A stretch of DNA of 64,000 nt, taken from assembly GCA_023458595.1 (NCBI GenBank), contig JAEWYT010000105.1, positions 3,211-67,210 on the forward strand. The letters are read 5' to 3'. The notes under the pieces are model-generated. The model ran no database searches and was not told the DNA's origin. It saw nothing but the letters and a program-made list of their open reading frames with translations. Positions 51,145-59,604 of this stretch are shown piece after piece (position 1 is the first letter of the stretch; each line of letters begins with the position of its first letter). The position numbers and the translations under genes are program-made. The stretch is from Pseudomonadota bacterium (GTDB taxonomy: Bacteria > Pseudomonadota > Alphaproteobacteria > Rhizobiales > Tepidamorphaceae).

Positions 51145-53007
51145 TTGCTGGGACGCTGGCTCAAAAATCGCCGGATACCGATCCGTGGCCTGCTGGCGCT
51201 GAGCTCCGGCGGGGTCGTCCTCGTCGCGACATTCACGGTGCTGTGGATCGCCCTGCAGGCGAGCTCCACCAACACGATCGAGCTCCTGAACGACCGGATG
51301 GTGCTGATCCTCGACGGCATCGAGAACGAGGTGCGCGACAAGCTCGATTCGGCCGGCAACCTGGTCGACGGGATAGCCAAGGAGATACAGACGCCGCACT
51401 TCCGGGCGGCGACGCCCGACGAAATCCTCGACGCCATGACGGTCGTGCTGTCGACGACTCCGGAAGTGGGCGTGCTGCTCTACTGGGACCGGAACATGGC
51501 GCGGCGCGGCGTTTTCCGGGATGCGGACGGCACGCTGAAGCGCCTCCCGACAATCGTCGAGGCCGATCCGCGAGCCCGCAAGCGGCTCGCGTCGATACCG
51601 CCCGACGGACCGCACGTCTGGGGCGCGCCGGTGGTCGAGAATGGCACCACCTATCTCAACGTCGTCGCGCGCATCGGCTCGGCGCAGGCCGACGTTGCTT
51701 TCGTGGCGGCTGCCGTCTCCCTCGACCAGTTCTCAAGATTCGTCGCTTCGGTCGGCAAGCTCTACGGCGCGACGGCCTTCATCCTTTACGGCGAGGGAAA
51801 GCTGCTGGCCCACCCCGAACTGACGGCGAACGGCCTACAAGTCCTATCCTACCGTGTGATCCCGGTGTCGGAGGCGAAGGACCCGGTCATCGTGAACCTG
51901 GGCAACGGTGTGCCCATTACCTTCATGGAGGCGGCGCGCGCGCGCGGCGTCCAGGTGGAGCGGGTCGAGGTGGACGAGACAAACTATGTCGTCCTGCAGC
52001 GCTGGGTAAAGGGTTACGGCGCCGAGCCGATCGCGATCGGCGCGTACTATATGCAGACGCAACTCAGCGACACGATGCGGCGGCTGATGATGTCGGCCTT
52101 CGCCGGCATCGGGGTCGCCGTGCTGGCAGTCATTGCGGCCATTCTGCTCGGGGGGTTCATCGCCCGGCCGGTCCGCCGCCTGGCGGAATCCGCCTCCGAC
52201 GTCGCCAGGCTCGACCTTGCCTCGGCGTCCAGGCCGTCGGGCAGCGCCATCGCCGAACTCGACCAGCAGGCGCACGCGTTCAACCTGATGCTGGACGGCC
52301 TGAAGGTCTTCGAGACCTATGTGCCCCGCCAGCTCGTGCAGCGGCTCATCGCGCTCGGCAGCGAGAAGAGCGTCGCCTCGCAGACTCGCGAGGTGACCGT
52401 GATGTTCACCGACATCGTCGGGTTCACGACGATCTCGGACCACATGGGAGCGGAGGAGACGGCGGCGTTCCTGAACCGCCATTTCGGCATGCTCGCCGAC
52501 TGTATCGGCGCCGAGCACGGCAGCATCGACAAATATATAGGCGACGCCGTGATGGCCTTCTGGGGCGCGCCCGACCGCATGGACGACCACGCCGCACGGG
52601 CGGTGAACGCGGCGCGCTGCATCGCACAGGTGATCACGGCCGACAATCGCCGCCGTGCCGGCAAGGGGCTCAAGCCCATACGGATGCGTATCGGCCTGCA
52701 TTCGGGGCCTGCGGTGGTCGGCAACATCGGCGCGCCGGTTCGGGTCAACTATACGATCGTCGGCGACACGGTGAACGTCGCCCAGCGCATCGAATCGCTC
52801 GGCCACAAGTTCGACGACGGCGCCGACGTGACGGTGCTGTTGAGTGCGGCGACGGCGAAGCTCGCGGGCCTTTCAGGTCCGGAGGCGGAGGATGTCGGCG
52901 AACATGTGCTCGCGGGCGTGCCGCATCCCGTCGCGGTGGTGAGGCTGCATACGAATCTGTCTGTGCCGGTTGCCGAGGTGAAGGCCGAGCCCGCCCCGGC
53001 GAAGTAG
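51145..53007 (+). CDS. adenylate/guanylate cyclase with periplasmic sensor and HAMP
   Basis: About 620 aa. Start TTG at 51145, chosen because GGGGAGATG lies just before and the protein then begins MLGRWLKNRR. One membrane helix (about 16-38), a CACHE-like periplasmic domain (to about 310), a second helix (about 318-340), HAMP (FIARPVRRLAESASDVARLDL) and a class III cyclase domain follow: VTVMFTDIVGFTTISD, DKYIGDAVMAFWGAP, RIGLHSGPAVVGNIG, VNYTIVGDTVNVAQRIE. Metal and base-recognition residues fit an adenylate cyclase. Confidence 0.9.
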   Translation: MLGRWLKNRRIPIRGLLALSSGGVVLVATFTVLWIALQASSTNTIELLNDRMVLILDGIENEVRDKLDSAGNLVDGIAKEIQTPHFRAATPDEILDAMTVVLSTTPEVGVLLYWDRNMARRGVFRDADGTLKRLPTIVEADPRARKRLASIPPDGPHVWGAPVVENGTTYLNVVARIGSAQADVAFVAAAVSLDQFSRFVASVGKLYGATAFILYGEGKLLAHPELTANGLQVLSYRVIPVSEAKDPVIVNLGNGVPITFMEAARARGVQVERVEVDETNYVVLQRWVKGYGAEPIAIGAYYMQTQLSDTMRRLMMSAFAGIGVAVLAVIAAILLGGFIARPVRRLAESASDVARLDLASASRPSGSAIAELDQQAHAFNLMLDGLKVFETYVPRQLVQRLIALGSEKSVASQTREVTVMFTDIVGFTTISDHMGAEETAAFLNRHFGMLADCIGAEHGSIDKYIGDAVMAFWGAPDRMDDHAARAVNAARCIAQVITADNRRRAGKGLKPIRMRIGLHSGPAVVGNIGAPVRVNYTIVGDTVNVAQRIESLGHKFDDGADVTVLLSAATAKLAGLSGPEAEDVGEHVLAGVPHPVAVVRLHTNLSVPVAEVKAEPAPAK

Positions 53008-53022
53008 GCTGCGTCGCCCGCC

Positions 53023-53826
53023 TCAGTCGTACAGATCGAGGTCGAAGCGGTAGCTGATGCCGATGCCTGCGGTAAACTGGTCGCGGCTGCCGGCGGTCTC
53101 GACGATCGGCGAATCCGCCGCCCCGTCGACGAGCCGGTCGTAGCCGGCGCGGAAATGCAGATCGACCTTGTCGGTCAGCGAGTAGATCGCGTTCGCCTGA
53201 AGGCCGACGCTCTTGAAGCCGGACCCGGCGCTGTATACGGGCACACCGGAGGCGAGCGACTGGGCCGGCGTCACCGAGAAGTAGGTGTCGAAATAGTCCG
53301 AGCTCGCGTAGGTCACGTCCGGACCGGCGCGCACGACGAGGACGCTTGTCGGTCGCCAGACGCCGTAGAGGGCCGCCTCGCCGACGACGCCTTCATGGCC
53401 GCCGAAACCCTGGCGCAGCGCCGCGTAGGCGCCCCAGAAGTTCACCTCGTAGGTCGCCCTGACGCCCAGTTCGTAGGCGGCATCCACGTTGCCGAGGCCG
53501 ACCAGCGCGGGATCGTCGTTCTGGTCGCGCGCGCCGACATAGCGATAGGAGGGGCCGATCGAGAAGCCGACAGTACGGCCGCCGACGCTACCGAGGCCCG
53601 GCACGCGCAGGTATTCGAGCGAGACGATCGGCCAGGCGGTGAGCTCGTATTTGTCCGAACCCTCGAAGTCGGGCTGCATGAGCCCGCCGATGCCGACGCG
53701 GATCGACAGGTCCGTCGTCGTGTCCTCGACGGGCGGAGGGGTGTCGAAGTCACCGGCGTCCGCGGCGCAGGCCGGTGTCACAACGCCACACGCGGCGGCG
53801 AAAACGCCATACAGACCGAATCTCAC
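53023..53826 (-). CDS. MipA/OmpV family outer membrane protein
   Basis: 267 aa. A signal peptide ends near ACA-ADAG. The mature part is a MipA/OmpV-type barrel: IRVGIGGLMQPDFEGSDKYELTAWPIVSLEYLR, VGFSIGPSYRYVG, LRQGFGGHEGVVGEAALYGVWRPTSVLVVRAGPDVTYASSDYFDTYFSV and a terminal strand GIGISYRFDLDLYD. The start is GTG at 53826 because GGAGGG lies upstream; a GTG five codons earlier is an alternative. MipA scaffolds murein enzymes in E. coli; here only the family is certain. Confidence 0.9.
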   Translation of the reverse strand: MRFGLYGVFAAACGVVTPACAADAGDFDTPPPVEDTTTDLSIRVGIGGLMQPDFEGSDKYELTAWPIVSLEYLRVPGLGSVGGRTVGFSIGPSYRYVGARDQNDDPALVGLGNVDAAYELGVRATYEVNFWGAYAALRQGFGGHEGVVGEAALYGVWRPTSVLVVRAGPDVTYASSDYFDTYFSVTPAQSLASGVPVYSAGSGFKSVGLQANAIYSLTDKVDLHFRAGYDRLVDGAADSPIVETAGSRDQFTAGIGISYRFDLDLYD

Positions 53827-53944
53827 AATCCGACCCTCCACACCCGAACCATCCGTCCCGATAGCCCATAGAATTGCGGCGAGACCATCACAAATCGTAA
53901 ACGAGCTGGTCTCCGGGGGAGGATCTCCGTGTCCGGACGGTCCG

Positions 53945-56065
53945 TCAGATCGCGCCGATGGTCTTCAGCTTGGCGCGCGGATGGATCTCGTTCTGCGACA
54001 GGACGGCGGTCTGGGCCCGGAAACGCTCGATGATCGAGCGCACGTAGTAGCGCGATCCGGGGCTCGTCAGCAGCACCGGGATCTCGCCCTGGCGGGCGGC
54101 GTCCTCGAAATGCTCGCGCACCGAGTTGATGAACTGCTGCAGCTTCGACGGGGCCATGGCGAGCTGGCGCTCCTCGCCCTCGCCGTGCAGGGATTCGAGG
54201 AACGCACGCTCCCAGTCCGGCGACAGGGCGACGATCGGTACGTAACCGTTCGGCGACTGGTGCTGGGCGCAGAGCTGGCGGCCGAGACGCGAGCGCACAT
54301 GCTCGGTGATCGAACGCGTGCCGTGGCCGCGGCCGGCTATCTCGGCGATGCCTTCCAGGATGGTCGGCAGGTCGCGGATCGACACGCGTTCGTCGAGCAG
54401 CGCCTGCAGCACGCGCTGGATGCCGGAGACGGTGATCTGGTTGGGCACGATGTCGTCGACGAGCTTCTGCTGGTCCTTGGGCAAGTCCTTCAGGAGCTTT
54501 GAGACCTCCGCGTAGGACAGGAGCTCGGCCATGTTGATGCGGATCAGCTCGGTCAGATGCGTGGAGATGACGGTCGCCGGATCGACGACGGTCAGGCCGC
54601 GCATCTGCGCCTCGTCGCGCAGGGCGGTGTCGACCCAGGTCGCGGGCAGGCCGAAGGTCGGCTCGGTCGTGTGGATGCCGGGCAGGTTGATCTGCTTGCC
54701 TTCCGGGTCCATCACCATGTCCTGGCCCGGATAGACTACGCCGCGGCCGGCCTCGACCTCCTTGACCTTGACCACGTAGGTGTTCGGATCGAGATGCATG
54801 TTGTCGAGCAGGCGCACGGGCGGCATGACGAAGCCCATGTCGGCGGCGAGCTGGCGGCGCAGCGCCTTGATCTGACTCGTAAGCCTGTCGTCGCCCTGGG
54901 CGGCGTTGATGAGCGGCAGGAGCGCGTAGCCGATCTCGATCTTGACGTCGTCGATCGCCAGCGCCGAGGCGATCGGCTCCTCGGCCGGGGCAGCGTCCGC
55001 CTCCGGGAGCCCGTCCAACTCGGCAGCCTGCTCCTTTTCCTTTCGGCTGCGGCCCGCCTTCCAGGCGAGCGCGCCGGCGCCGCCGGCGAGCGCCAGGAAC
55101 GGGATCATCGGGATGCCCGGCAGCAGCGACATCACCACCATGACGAAGGACGACATGCCGAGCGCCTTCGGGTAGCCGGAGAGCTGCTGCATCAGCGCCT
55201 TGTCGGCAGAGCCGGTGACGCCGGCCTTGGAGACGAGCAGGCCGGCGGCCGTCGACACGACGAGCGCGGGAATCTGTGAGACGAGGCCGTCGCCGACGGT
55301 GAGCAGCGTGTAGGTCGTGCTCGCCTCGGCCATCGTCAGGCCGTTCTGGGCGACGCCGACGATCATGCCGCCGATGACGTTGATGAAGGTGATGAGCAGG
55401 CCGGCGATCGCGTCGCCGCGCACGAACTTCGAGGCTCCGTCCATGGCGCCGAAGAAGGAGGATTCGTCCTCGAGCGTCTTGCGCCGCGTGCGCGCCTCCG
55501 CCTCGTCGATCAGCCCTGACGACAGGTCGGCATCGATCGCCATCTGCTTGCCGGGCATGGCGTCGAGGGTGAAGCGGGCGGCGACCTCGGCGATGCGGCC
55601 GGAGCCCTTGGTGATGACGACGAAGTTCACGATCACCAGAATGGCGAAGACGATGATGCCGATGACGAAGTTGCCGCGCATCACGAAGTTGCCGAACGCC
55701 TCGATGACGTGGCCGGCGGCGTCGGTGCCCTCGTGACCGCGCGCCAGGATCAGGCGCGTCGAGGCGAGGTTCAGCGCCAGACGCAGCATCGTCGCGATCA
55801 GGAGCACCGTCGGGAACGCGGAGAACTCGAGCGGCGTGTGAATGAACAGCGCCGTCATCAGGATCAGCACGGAGAAGATGATCGACACGGCCAGCAGCAT
55901 GTCGAGCATCAGCGGCGGCATCGGCAGTATGAGGACGACGAGGATCGCCATCACGCCCATGGCCAGCGCGATGTCGCCGCGCTTCAGGAGCGCGAGGACT
56001 TCGGCGATCGAGAGGAGGCTTCCGCCGGAGCGGGTTTCGGTGTCGGCGGCCGTCGTGTCGGTCAT
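53945..56065 (-). CDS. flhA: flagellar biosynthesis protein FlhA
   Basis: 706 aa, the largest export-gate protein. About eight membrane helices (to about 330) include the FHIPEP-type region GRIAEVAARFTLDAMPGKQMAIDADLSSGLI. The cytoplasmic domain (about 370-706) carries ADMGFVMPPVRLLDNMHLDPN and IVALSPDWERAFLESL. It forms the nonameric ring that receives substrates from FliI-FliH. Last gene of the minus-strand flagellar cluster, 30 bases after flbD. Confidence 0.96.
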   Translation of the reverse strand: MTDTTAADTETRSGGSLLSIAEVLALLKRGDIALAMGVMAILVVLILPMPPLMLDMLLAVSIIFSVLILMTALFIHTPLEFSAFPTVLLIATMLRLALNLASTRLILARGHEGTDAAGHVIEAFGNFVMRGNFVIGIIVFAILVIVNFVVITKGSGRIAEVAARFTLDAMPGKQMAIDADLSSGLIDEAEARTRRKTLEDESSFFGAMDGASKFVRGDAIAGLLITFINVIGGMIVGVAQNGLTMAEASTTYTLLTVGDGLVSQIPALVVSTAAGLLVSKAGVTGSADKALMQQLSGYPKALGMSSFVMVVMSLLPGIPMIPFLALAGGAGALAWKAGRSRKEKEQAAELDGLPEADAAPAEEPIASALAIDDVKIEIGYALLPLINAAQGDDRLTSQIKALRRQLAADMGFVMPPVRLLDNMHLDPNTYVVKVKEVEAGRGVVYPGQDMVMDPEGKQINLPGIHTTEPTFGLPATWVDTALRDEAQMRGLTVVDPATVISTHLTELIRINMAELLSYAEVSKLLKDLPKDQQKLVDDIVPNQITVSGIQRVLQALLDERVSIRDLPTILEGIAEIAGRGHGTRSITEHVRSRLGRQLCAQHQSPNGYVPIVALSPDWERAFLESLHGEGEERQLAMAPSKLQQFINSVREHFEDAARQGEIPVLLTSPGSRYYVRSIIERFRAQTAVLSQNEIHPRAKLKTIGAI

Positions 56066-56094
56066 CGTGTCGTCGTCGGTTCAGGGTCAGCGGC

Positions 56095-57471
56095 TCAACG
56101 CATGGCCAGCCGCGTTTCCCCTGGGCCGGGAATGGCGAAGCCCTCGTCGGAATAAAGATGCAGCTTGTTGCGCAGGGTGCGGATCGATATGCCGAGGATG
56201 TTGGCCGCATGGGTGCGGTTGCCGAAGCAGTGGTCGAGCGTGTCGAGGATCAGATCGCGCTCGACCTCCGCGACGGTGCGGCCGACGAGGTTGCGGGTGA
56301 TGGCCTCGGCGGCCTGCGCGGCGTGGCTGACGAGGCGGCTCTCGTGTCCGCCGATCATCGCGTCGAGCCGCGAGCCGTCGGGCATGCGCAGCGCCTCGAC
56401 GCCTATTTCCTCGCCGGTCGACAGGAGAACGGCGCGGTGGATGGTGTTCTCTAGCTCGCGGACATTGCCGGGCCAGCGGCTCAAGGTGAGCTGGCGGCGT
56501 GCCTCGTCCGCGAGCGGCCGCGCGGGAAGGCCGTTCGCCTCGGCATAGCGGGAGGCGAAATGGTCGGCGAGCGCCAGGATGTCGCCCGGCCGGTCGCGCA
56601 GGGCCGGCAGTTTCAGGTTGACGACGTTGAGACGGTAGTAGAGGTCCTCGCGGAAGCCGCCCTCGCGCACGGTGTCGGCGAGGTTGCGGTTCGACGTCGC
56701 GATGATGCGGATGTTGACGGGGACCGGTCGGCCGCCGCCGACGCGGTCGATCATCCGCTCCTGGATCGCGCGGAGGAGCTTGGCCTGCAGGCGCACGTCC
56801 ATCTCGGAAATCTCGTCGAGCAGCAGAGTGCCGCCGTCGGCTTCCTCGAACTTGCCGATGCGCCGGGCGACCGCGCCGGTAAAGGCTCCCTTCTCGTGGC
56901 CGAACAGCTCGGATTCGAGCAGCGCCTCGGGGATCGCGGCGCAGTTGATCGAGATGAACGGCTTGTCGGCGCGGCTCGAGCGCTGGTGCACGTAGCGGGC
57001 GAGCACCTCCTTGCCGGTGCCCGACTCCCCGGTGATCAGAACGCTCGCCTCGGAGGGGGCGATCTGCTCGGCGAGCTTCACGACGGCTGCCATCGACTCG
57101 TCGCGGTAGACGAGGGCATGGCCGTCCCTGGCGACGGCGGCCAGCACCGCGGCGATCAGCTCGGGGTCCGGGGGCAGGGGGATGTATTCCTTGGCGCCGG
57201 CGCGGATCGCGGCGACGGCGGCGCGGGCGTCGTTCTGGATGCCGCAGGCGACGATCGGCACGCAGATGCGCTCGTGCTCGAGGCGCGCGACGAGGTCGGT
57301 GATGTCGACGCTGACCTCGACCATCAGCAGGTCGGCGCCGCGGCCGGTGCGCAGCGCCTTCATCGCCTCGTCGATGGTGTGGGCGTGGAGCACCTTGGCG
57401 CCCCGCTCCATGGCGATGCGGGTCGCGGTCGAGAGCTGTCCCCGCAACGATCCGATGATCATCAGCCTCAT
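56095..57471 (-). CDS. flbD: sigma-54 transcriptional activator FlbD
   Basis: 458 aa. A degenerate receiver (1-115) lacks the acidic pocket (IIGSLRG in place of an Asp-Asp pair) and has Glu52 where the phosphoacceptor Asp would be. The AAA+ domain has GESGTGK (148-154) and the sigma-54 contact loop GAFTGA (195-200); a Fis-type HTH closes it (HAANILGISIRTLRNKLHLY). FlbD activates late flagellar genes in Caulobacter and is controlled there by FliX rather than phosphorylation, which fits the degenerate receiver. Confidence 0.93.
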   Translation of the reverse strand: MRLMIIGSLRGQLSTATRIAMERGAKVLHAHTIDEAMKALRTGRGADLLMVEVSVDITDLVARLEHERICVPIVACGIQNDARAAVAAIRAGAKEYIPLPPDPELIAAVLAAVARDGHALVYRDESMAAVVKLAEQIAPSEASVLITGESGTGKEVLARYVHQRSSRADKPFISINCAAIPEALLESELFGHEKGAFTGAVARRIGKFEEADGGTLLLDEISEMDVRLQAKLLRAIQERMIDRVGGGRPVPVNIRIIATSNRNLADTVREGGFREDLYYRLNVVNLKLPALRDRPGDILALADHFASRYAEANGLPARPLADEARRQLTLSRWPGNVRELENTIHRAVLLSTGEEIGVEALRMPDGSRLDAMIGGHESRLVSHAAQAAEAITRNLVGRTVAEVERDLILDTLDHCFGNRTHAANILGISIRTLRNKLHLYSDEGFAIPGPGETRLAMR

Positions 57472-57508
57472 CGTTCAGTCCCCTCGCACTCGATACGGCC
57501 CGGCCCGA

Positions 57509-57856
57509 TCAGCCGCGGTCCTTGATGATTTCCGTCATGGTCACGCCCAGCTTGTCGTCGACGAGGACGACCTCGCCGCGCGCCACCAGGCGGTCGTTCA
57601 CGTAGATGTCGATCGCCTCGCCGACCTTGCGGTCCAGCTCGACGACGGCGCCCGCCTTGAGCTTCAGAAGCTCGGACACTTCCATGCGCGAGCGTCCGAG
57701 CACCGCCGATACCTTGACCGGCACGTCGAAGACCGCCTCGAGGTCGGCCGCCGAATGGGCCGTGGCCTCGTCGTCGCCGCTCTCCGCCGGGTTGACCGCC
57801 TCGAGCGGTGCGTCCTTCTCTATTTCGCCGAAGGGGCTGTCGGTCTCGTTACTCAT
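57509..57856 (-). CDS. fliN: flagellar motor switch protein FliN
   Basis: 115 aa. The SpoA domain is LEAVFDVPVKVSAVLGRSRMEVSELLKLKAGAVVELDRKVGEAIDIYVNDRLVARGEVVLVDDKLGVTMTEII. FliN forms the base of the C-ring and binds FliH-FliI. A short acidic N-terminal segment (1-38) precedes it. Its start overlaps the fliH stop by 8 bases. The flanking fliM gene is not between fliG and fliN here. Confidence 0.95.
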   Translation of the reverse strand: MSNETDSPFGEIEKDAPLEAVNPAESGDDEATAHSAADLEAVFDVPVKVSAVLGRSRMEVSELLKLKAGAVVELDRKVGEAIDIYVNDRLVARGEVVLVDDKLGVTMTEIIKDRG

Positions 57857-58547
57857 CCCTCTCGTCCTTCGATGGTCCGGCCTGTTGCGCTCCGGCCGCG
57901 GCGGTGCGGGCGGTGACGAAGTTGCCGACCGCCGCCTCGATCGCCCGGCGGGTCTCGTCCGTGTCGCGGACGATGCCGCCGTCCGCCCAGTCGATGCGGC
58001 CGTCGCCCGGCCTGATGCCCGGCTCGCCGAGCACGACGATGCGGCCGGCAAAGCCGGTCTCCGCCGCGACCCTGTCGAATTCGGCGCGCATCGGCTCTAC
58101 CAGGTTCTCCGAGATCCGGATTGCGACATGGGGAACGTCGCGGATGCCGCTGAGGCAATCCCGCAGGAGCGCGGCGAGTTCGGCGGTCGGCTCGCGTTCG
58201 ATCAGTGCGGGCGAGAGGCGGCCGGCGGCCGTCATCGCCAGCCTGACGGCGGCCGCCTCGATCTCGGCGCGGTCGGCCTCGATGCGTTCGCCGAGCGCAG
58301 CCGCCGCGCCGACGAGCTTTTCCAGGCTCGCGGCGAGGCGCCCGGAAATGGCCTGTTCGGCTGCGCGGCGGCCCTCGGCGATGCCGGCGGCGCGGCCTTC
58401 CTCGCGCGCCTTGGCGACCGCTTCGGCGAGTACCGCGCTCGAAACGGGCGGCGGCGAGGCCTGGGCGCCGGCGGGCTCGAGCGCGAACACCTCGTCGAAC
58501 ATGTAGAGCGCCGGTCTGGCTGCCGTCTGCGCTGTCGTTCCGCTCAT
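57849..58547 (-). CDS. fliH: flagellar assembly protein FliH
   Basis: 232 aa. The N-terminal half is a long Ala/Glu-rich helix (LAEAVAKAREEGRAAGIAEGRRAAEQAI), and the C-terminal part is the FliH/YscL fold with RDCLSGIRDVPHVAIRISENLVEPMRAEFDRVAAE and RIDWADGGIVRDTDETRRAIEAAV. FliH dimers regulate the FliI ATPase and dock it to the C-ring. The gene overlaps fliN. Such proteins diverge widely, so the call is by fold pattern plus position between fliG and fliN. Confidence 0.88.
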   Translation of the reverse strand: MSGTTAQTAARPALYMFDEVFALEPAGAQASPPPVSSAVLAEAVAKAREEGRAAGIAEGRRAAEQAISGRLAASLEKLVGAAAALGERIEADRAEIEAAAVRLAMTAAGRLSPALIEREPTAELAALLRDCLSGIRDVPHVAIRISENLVEPMRAEFDRVAAETGFAGRIVVLGEPGIRPGDGRIDWADGGIVRDTDETRRAIEAAVGNFVTARTAAAGAQQAGPSKDERDE

Positions 58548-58560
58548 CGCCGTCGTCGCC

Positions 58561-59604
58561 TCAATAGATCAGTTCTTCGTCGCCGCGGTTCTTGGAGATC
58601 ATGATCTCGCCCTTGGCGGCCAGGTCCTTGGCGAGATTGACCATCTGGGACTGCGCCTCGTCGACGTCGCGCAGGCGCACGGGGCCCATGACCTCCATGT
58701 CGTCCTTCAGCATGGCCGCGGCACGCGACGACAGGTTCGACAGGAAGAAGTCGCGCAGCGTCTCGTTGGCGCCCTTCATGGCGATCGCCAGCTTGTCCTT
58801 GTCGACATGGCGCAGAAGCGTCTGCGCCGAGGCGTTGTCGAGCTTGGCGAGATCCTCGAAGGTGAACATCAGCGTCTTGATGCGCTCGGCGGCGTCGCGG
58901 TTGTGCTCCTCGAGCGAGGTCATGAAGCGCGACTCGGTCTGCCGGTCGAAGTTGTTGAAGATGTCCGCCATCTGCTCGTGTGCGTCGCGGCGCTGGGTCT
59001 TGGCGAGGTTCGACATGAATTCGAGCCTAAGCGTCTGCTCCAGGCGCTCGAGGATCTCCTTCTGGACGGACTCCATGCGGAGCATGCGGTTGATGACCTC
59101 GAGCGCCAGGTCCTCTGGGAGGATGGAGAGCACACGGGCGGCGTGCTCCGGCTTGATCTTCGACATCACCACCGCGATCGTCTGCGGATATTCGTTCTTG
59201 AGATAGTTGGCGAGCACCTGCTCCTGGACGTTGGAGAGCTTCTCCCACATGTTGCGGCCGGCGGGGCCGCGGATTTCCTCCATGATCACGTTGACGCGAT
59301 CGCCGGGCAGGAACTGCTGCAGGAGGCGCTCCGTGGAGTCGTAGTTGCCGACCAGCGCGCCGGCGTGGCCCATGTCGAGGACGAAGTCGACCATGAGCTT
59401 CTCGATCAGCTCGCCCTTGATCTTGCCGAGCTTCGACATGGCGATCGAGATCAGCCGGACCTCCTCGTCGTCGAGCTGGCGCCAGATGTTCTCGCCGTGC
59501 TCCTGGCCGAGTGCGAGCAGCAGTACCGCCGCGCGCTCCGGCCCGTTCAGGTCGGCGACCGTTTCCGGGATACGCGGCTCGGCGGGGGCGGGCGGATTGA
59601 TCAT
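58561..59604 (-). CDS. fliG: flagellar motor switch protein FliG
   Basis: 347 aa. FliG couples the C-ring to the stator. Middle and C-terminal domains are clear: YLKNEYPQTIAVVMSKIKPEHAARVLSILPEDLALEVINRML (EHPQ-type motif replaced by NEYPQ), then LTFEDLAKLDNASAQTLLRHVDKDKLAIAMKGANETLRDFFLSNLSSRAAAMLKDDMEVMGPVRLRDVDEAQ with charged torque-helix residues. It overlaps fliF by ATGA, as in many alphaproteobacteria. Confidence 0.96.
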   Translation of the reverse strand: MINPPAPAEPRIPETVADLNGPERAAVLLLALGQEHGENIWRQLDDEEVRLISIAMSKLGKIKGELIEKLMVDFVLDMGHAGALVGNYDSTERLLQQFLPGDRVNVIMEEIRGPAGRNMWEKLSNVQEQVLANYLKNEYPQTIAVVMSKIKPEHAARVLSILPEDLALEVINRMLRMESVQKEILERLEQTLRLEFMSNLAKTQRRDAHEQMADIFNNFDRQTESRFMTSLEEHNRDAAERIKTLMFTFEDLAKLDNASAQTLLRHVDKDKLAIAMKGANETLRDFFLSNLSSRAAAMLKDDMEVMGPVRLRDVDEAQSQMVNLAKDLAAKGEIMISKNRGDEELIY

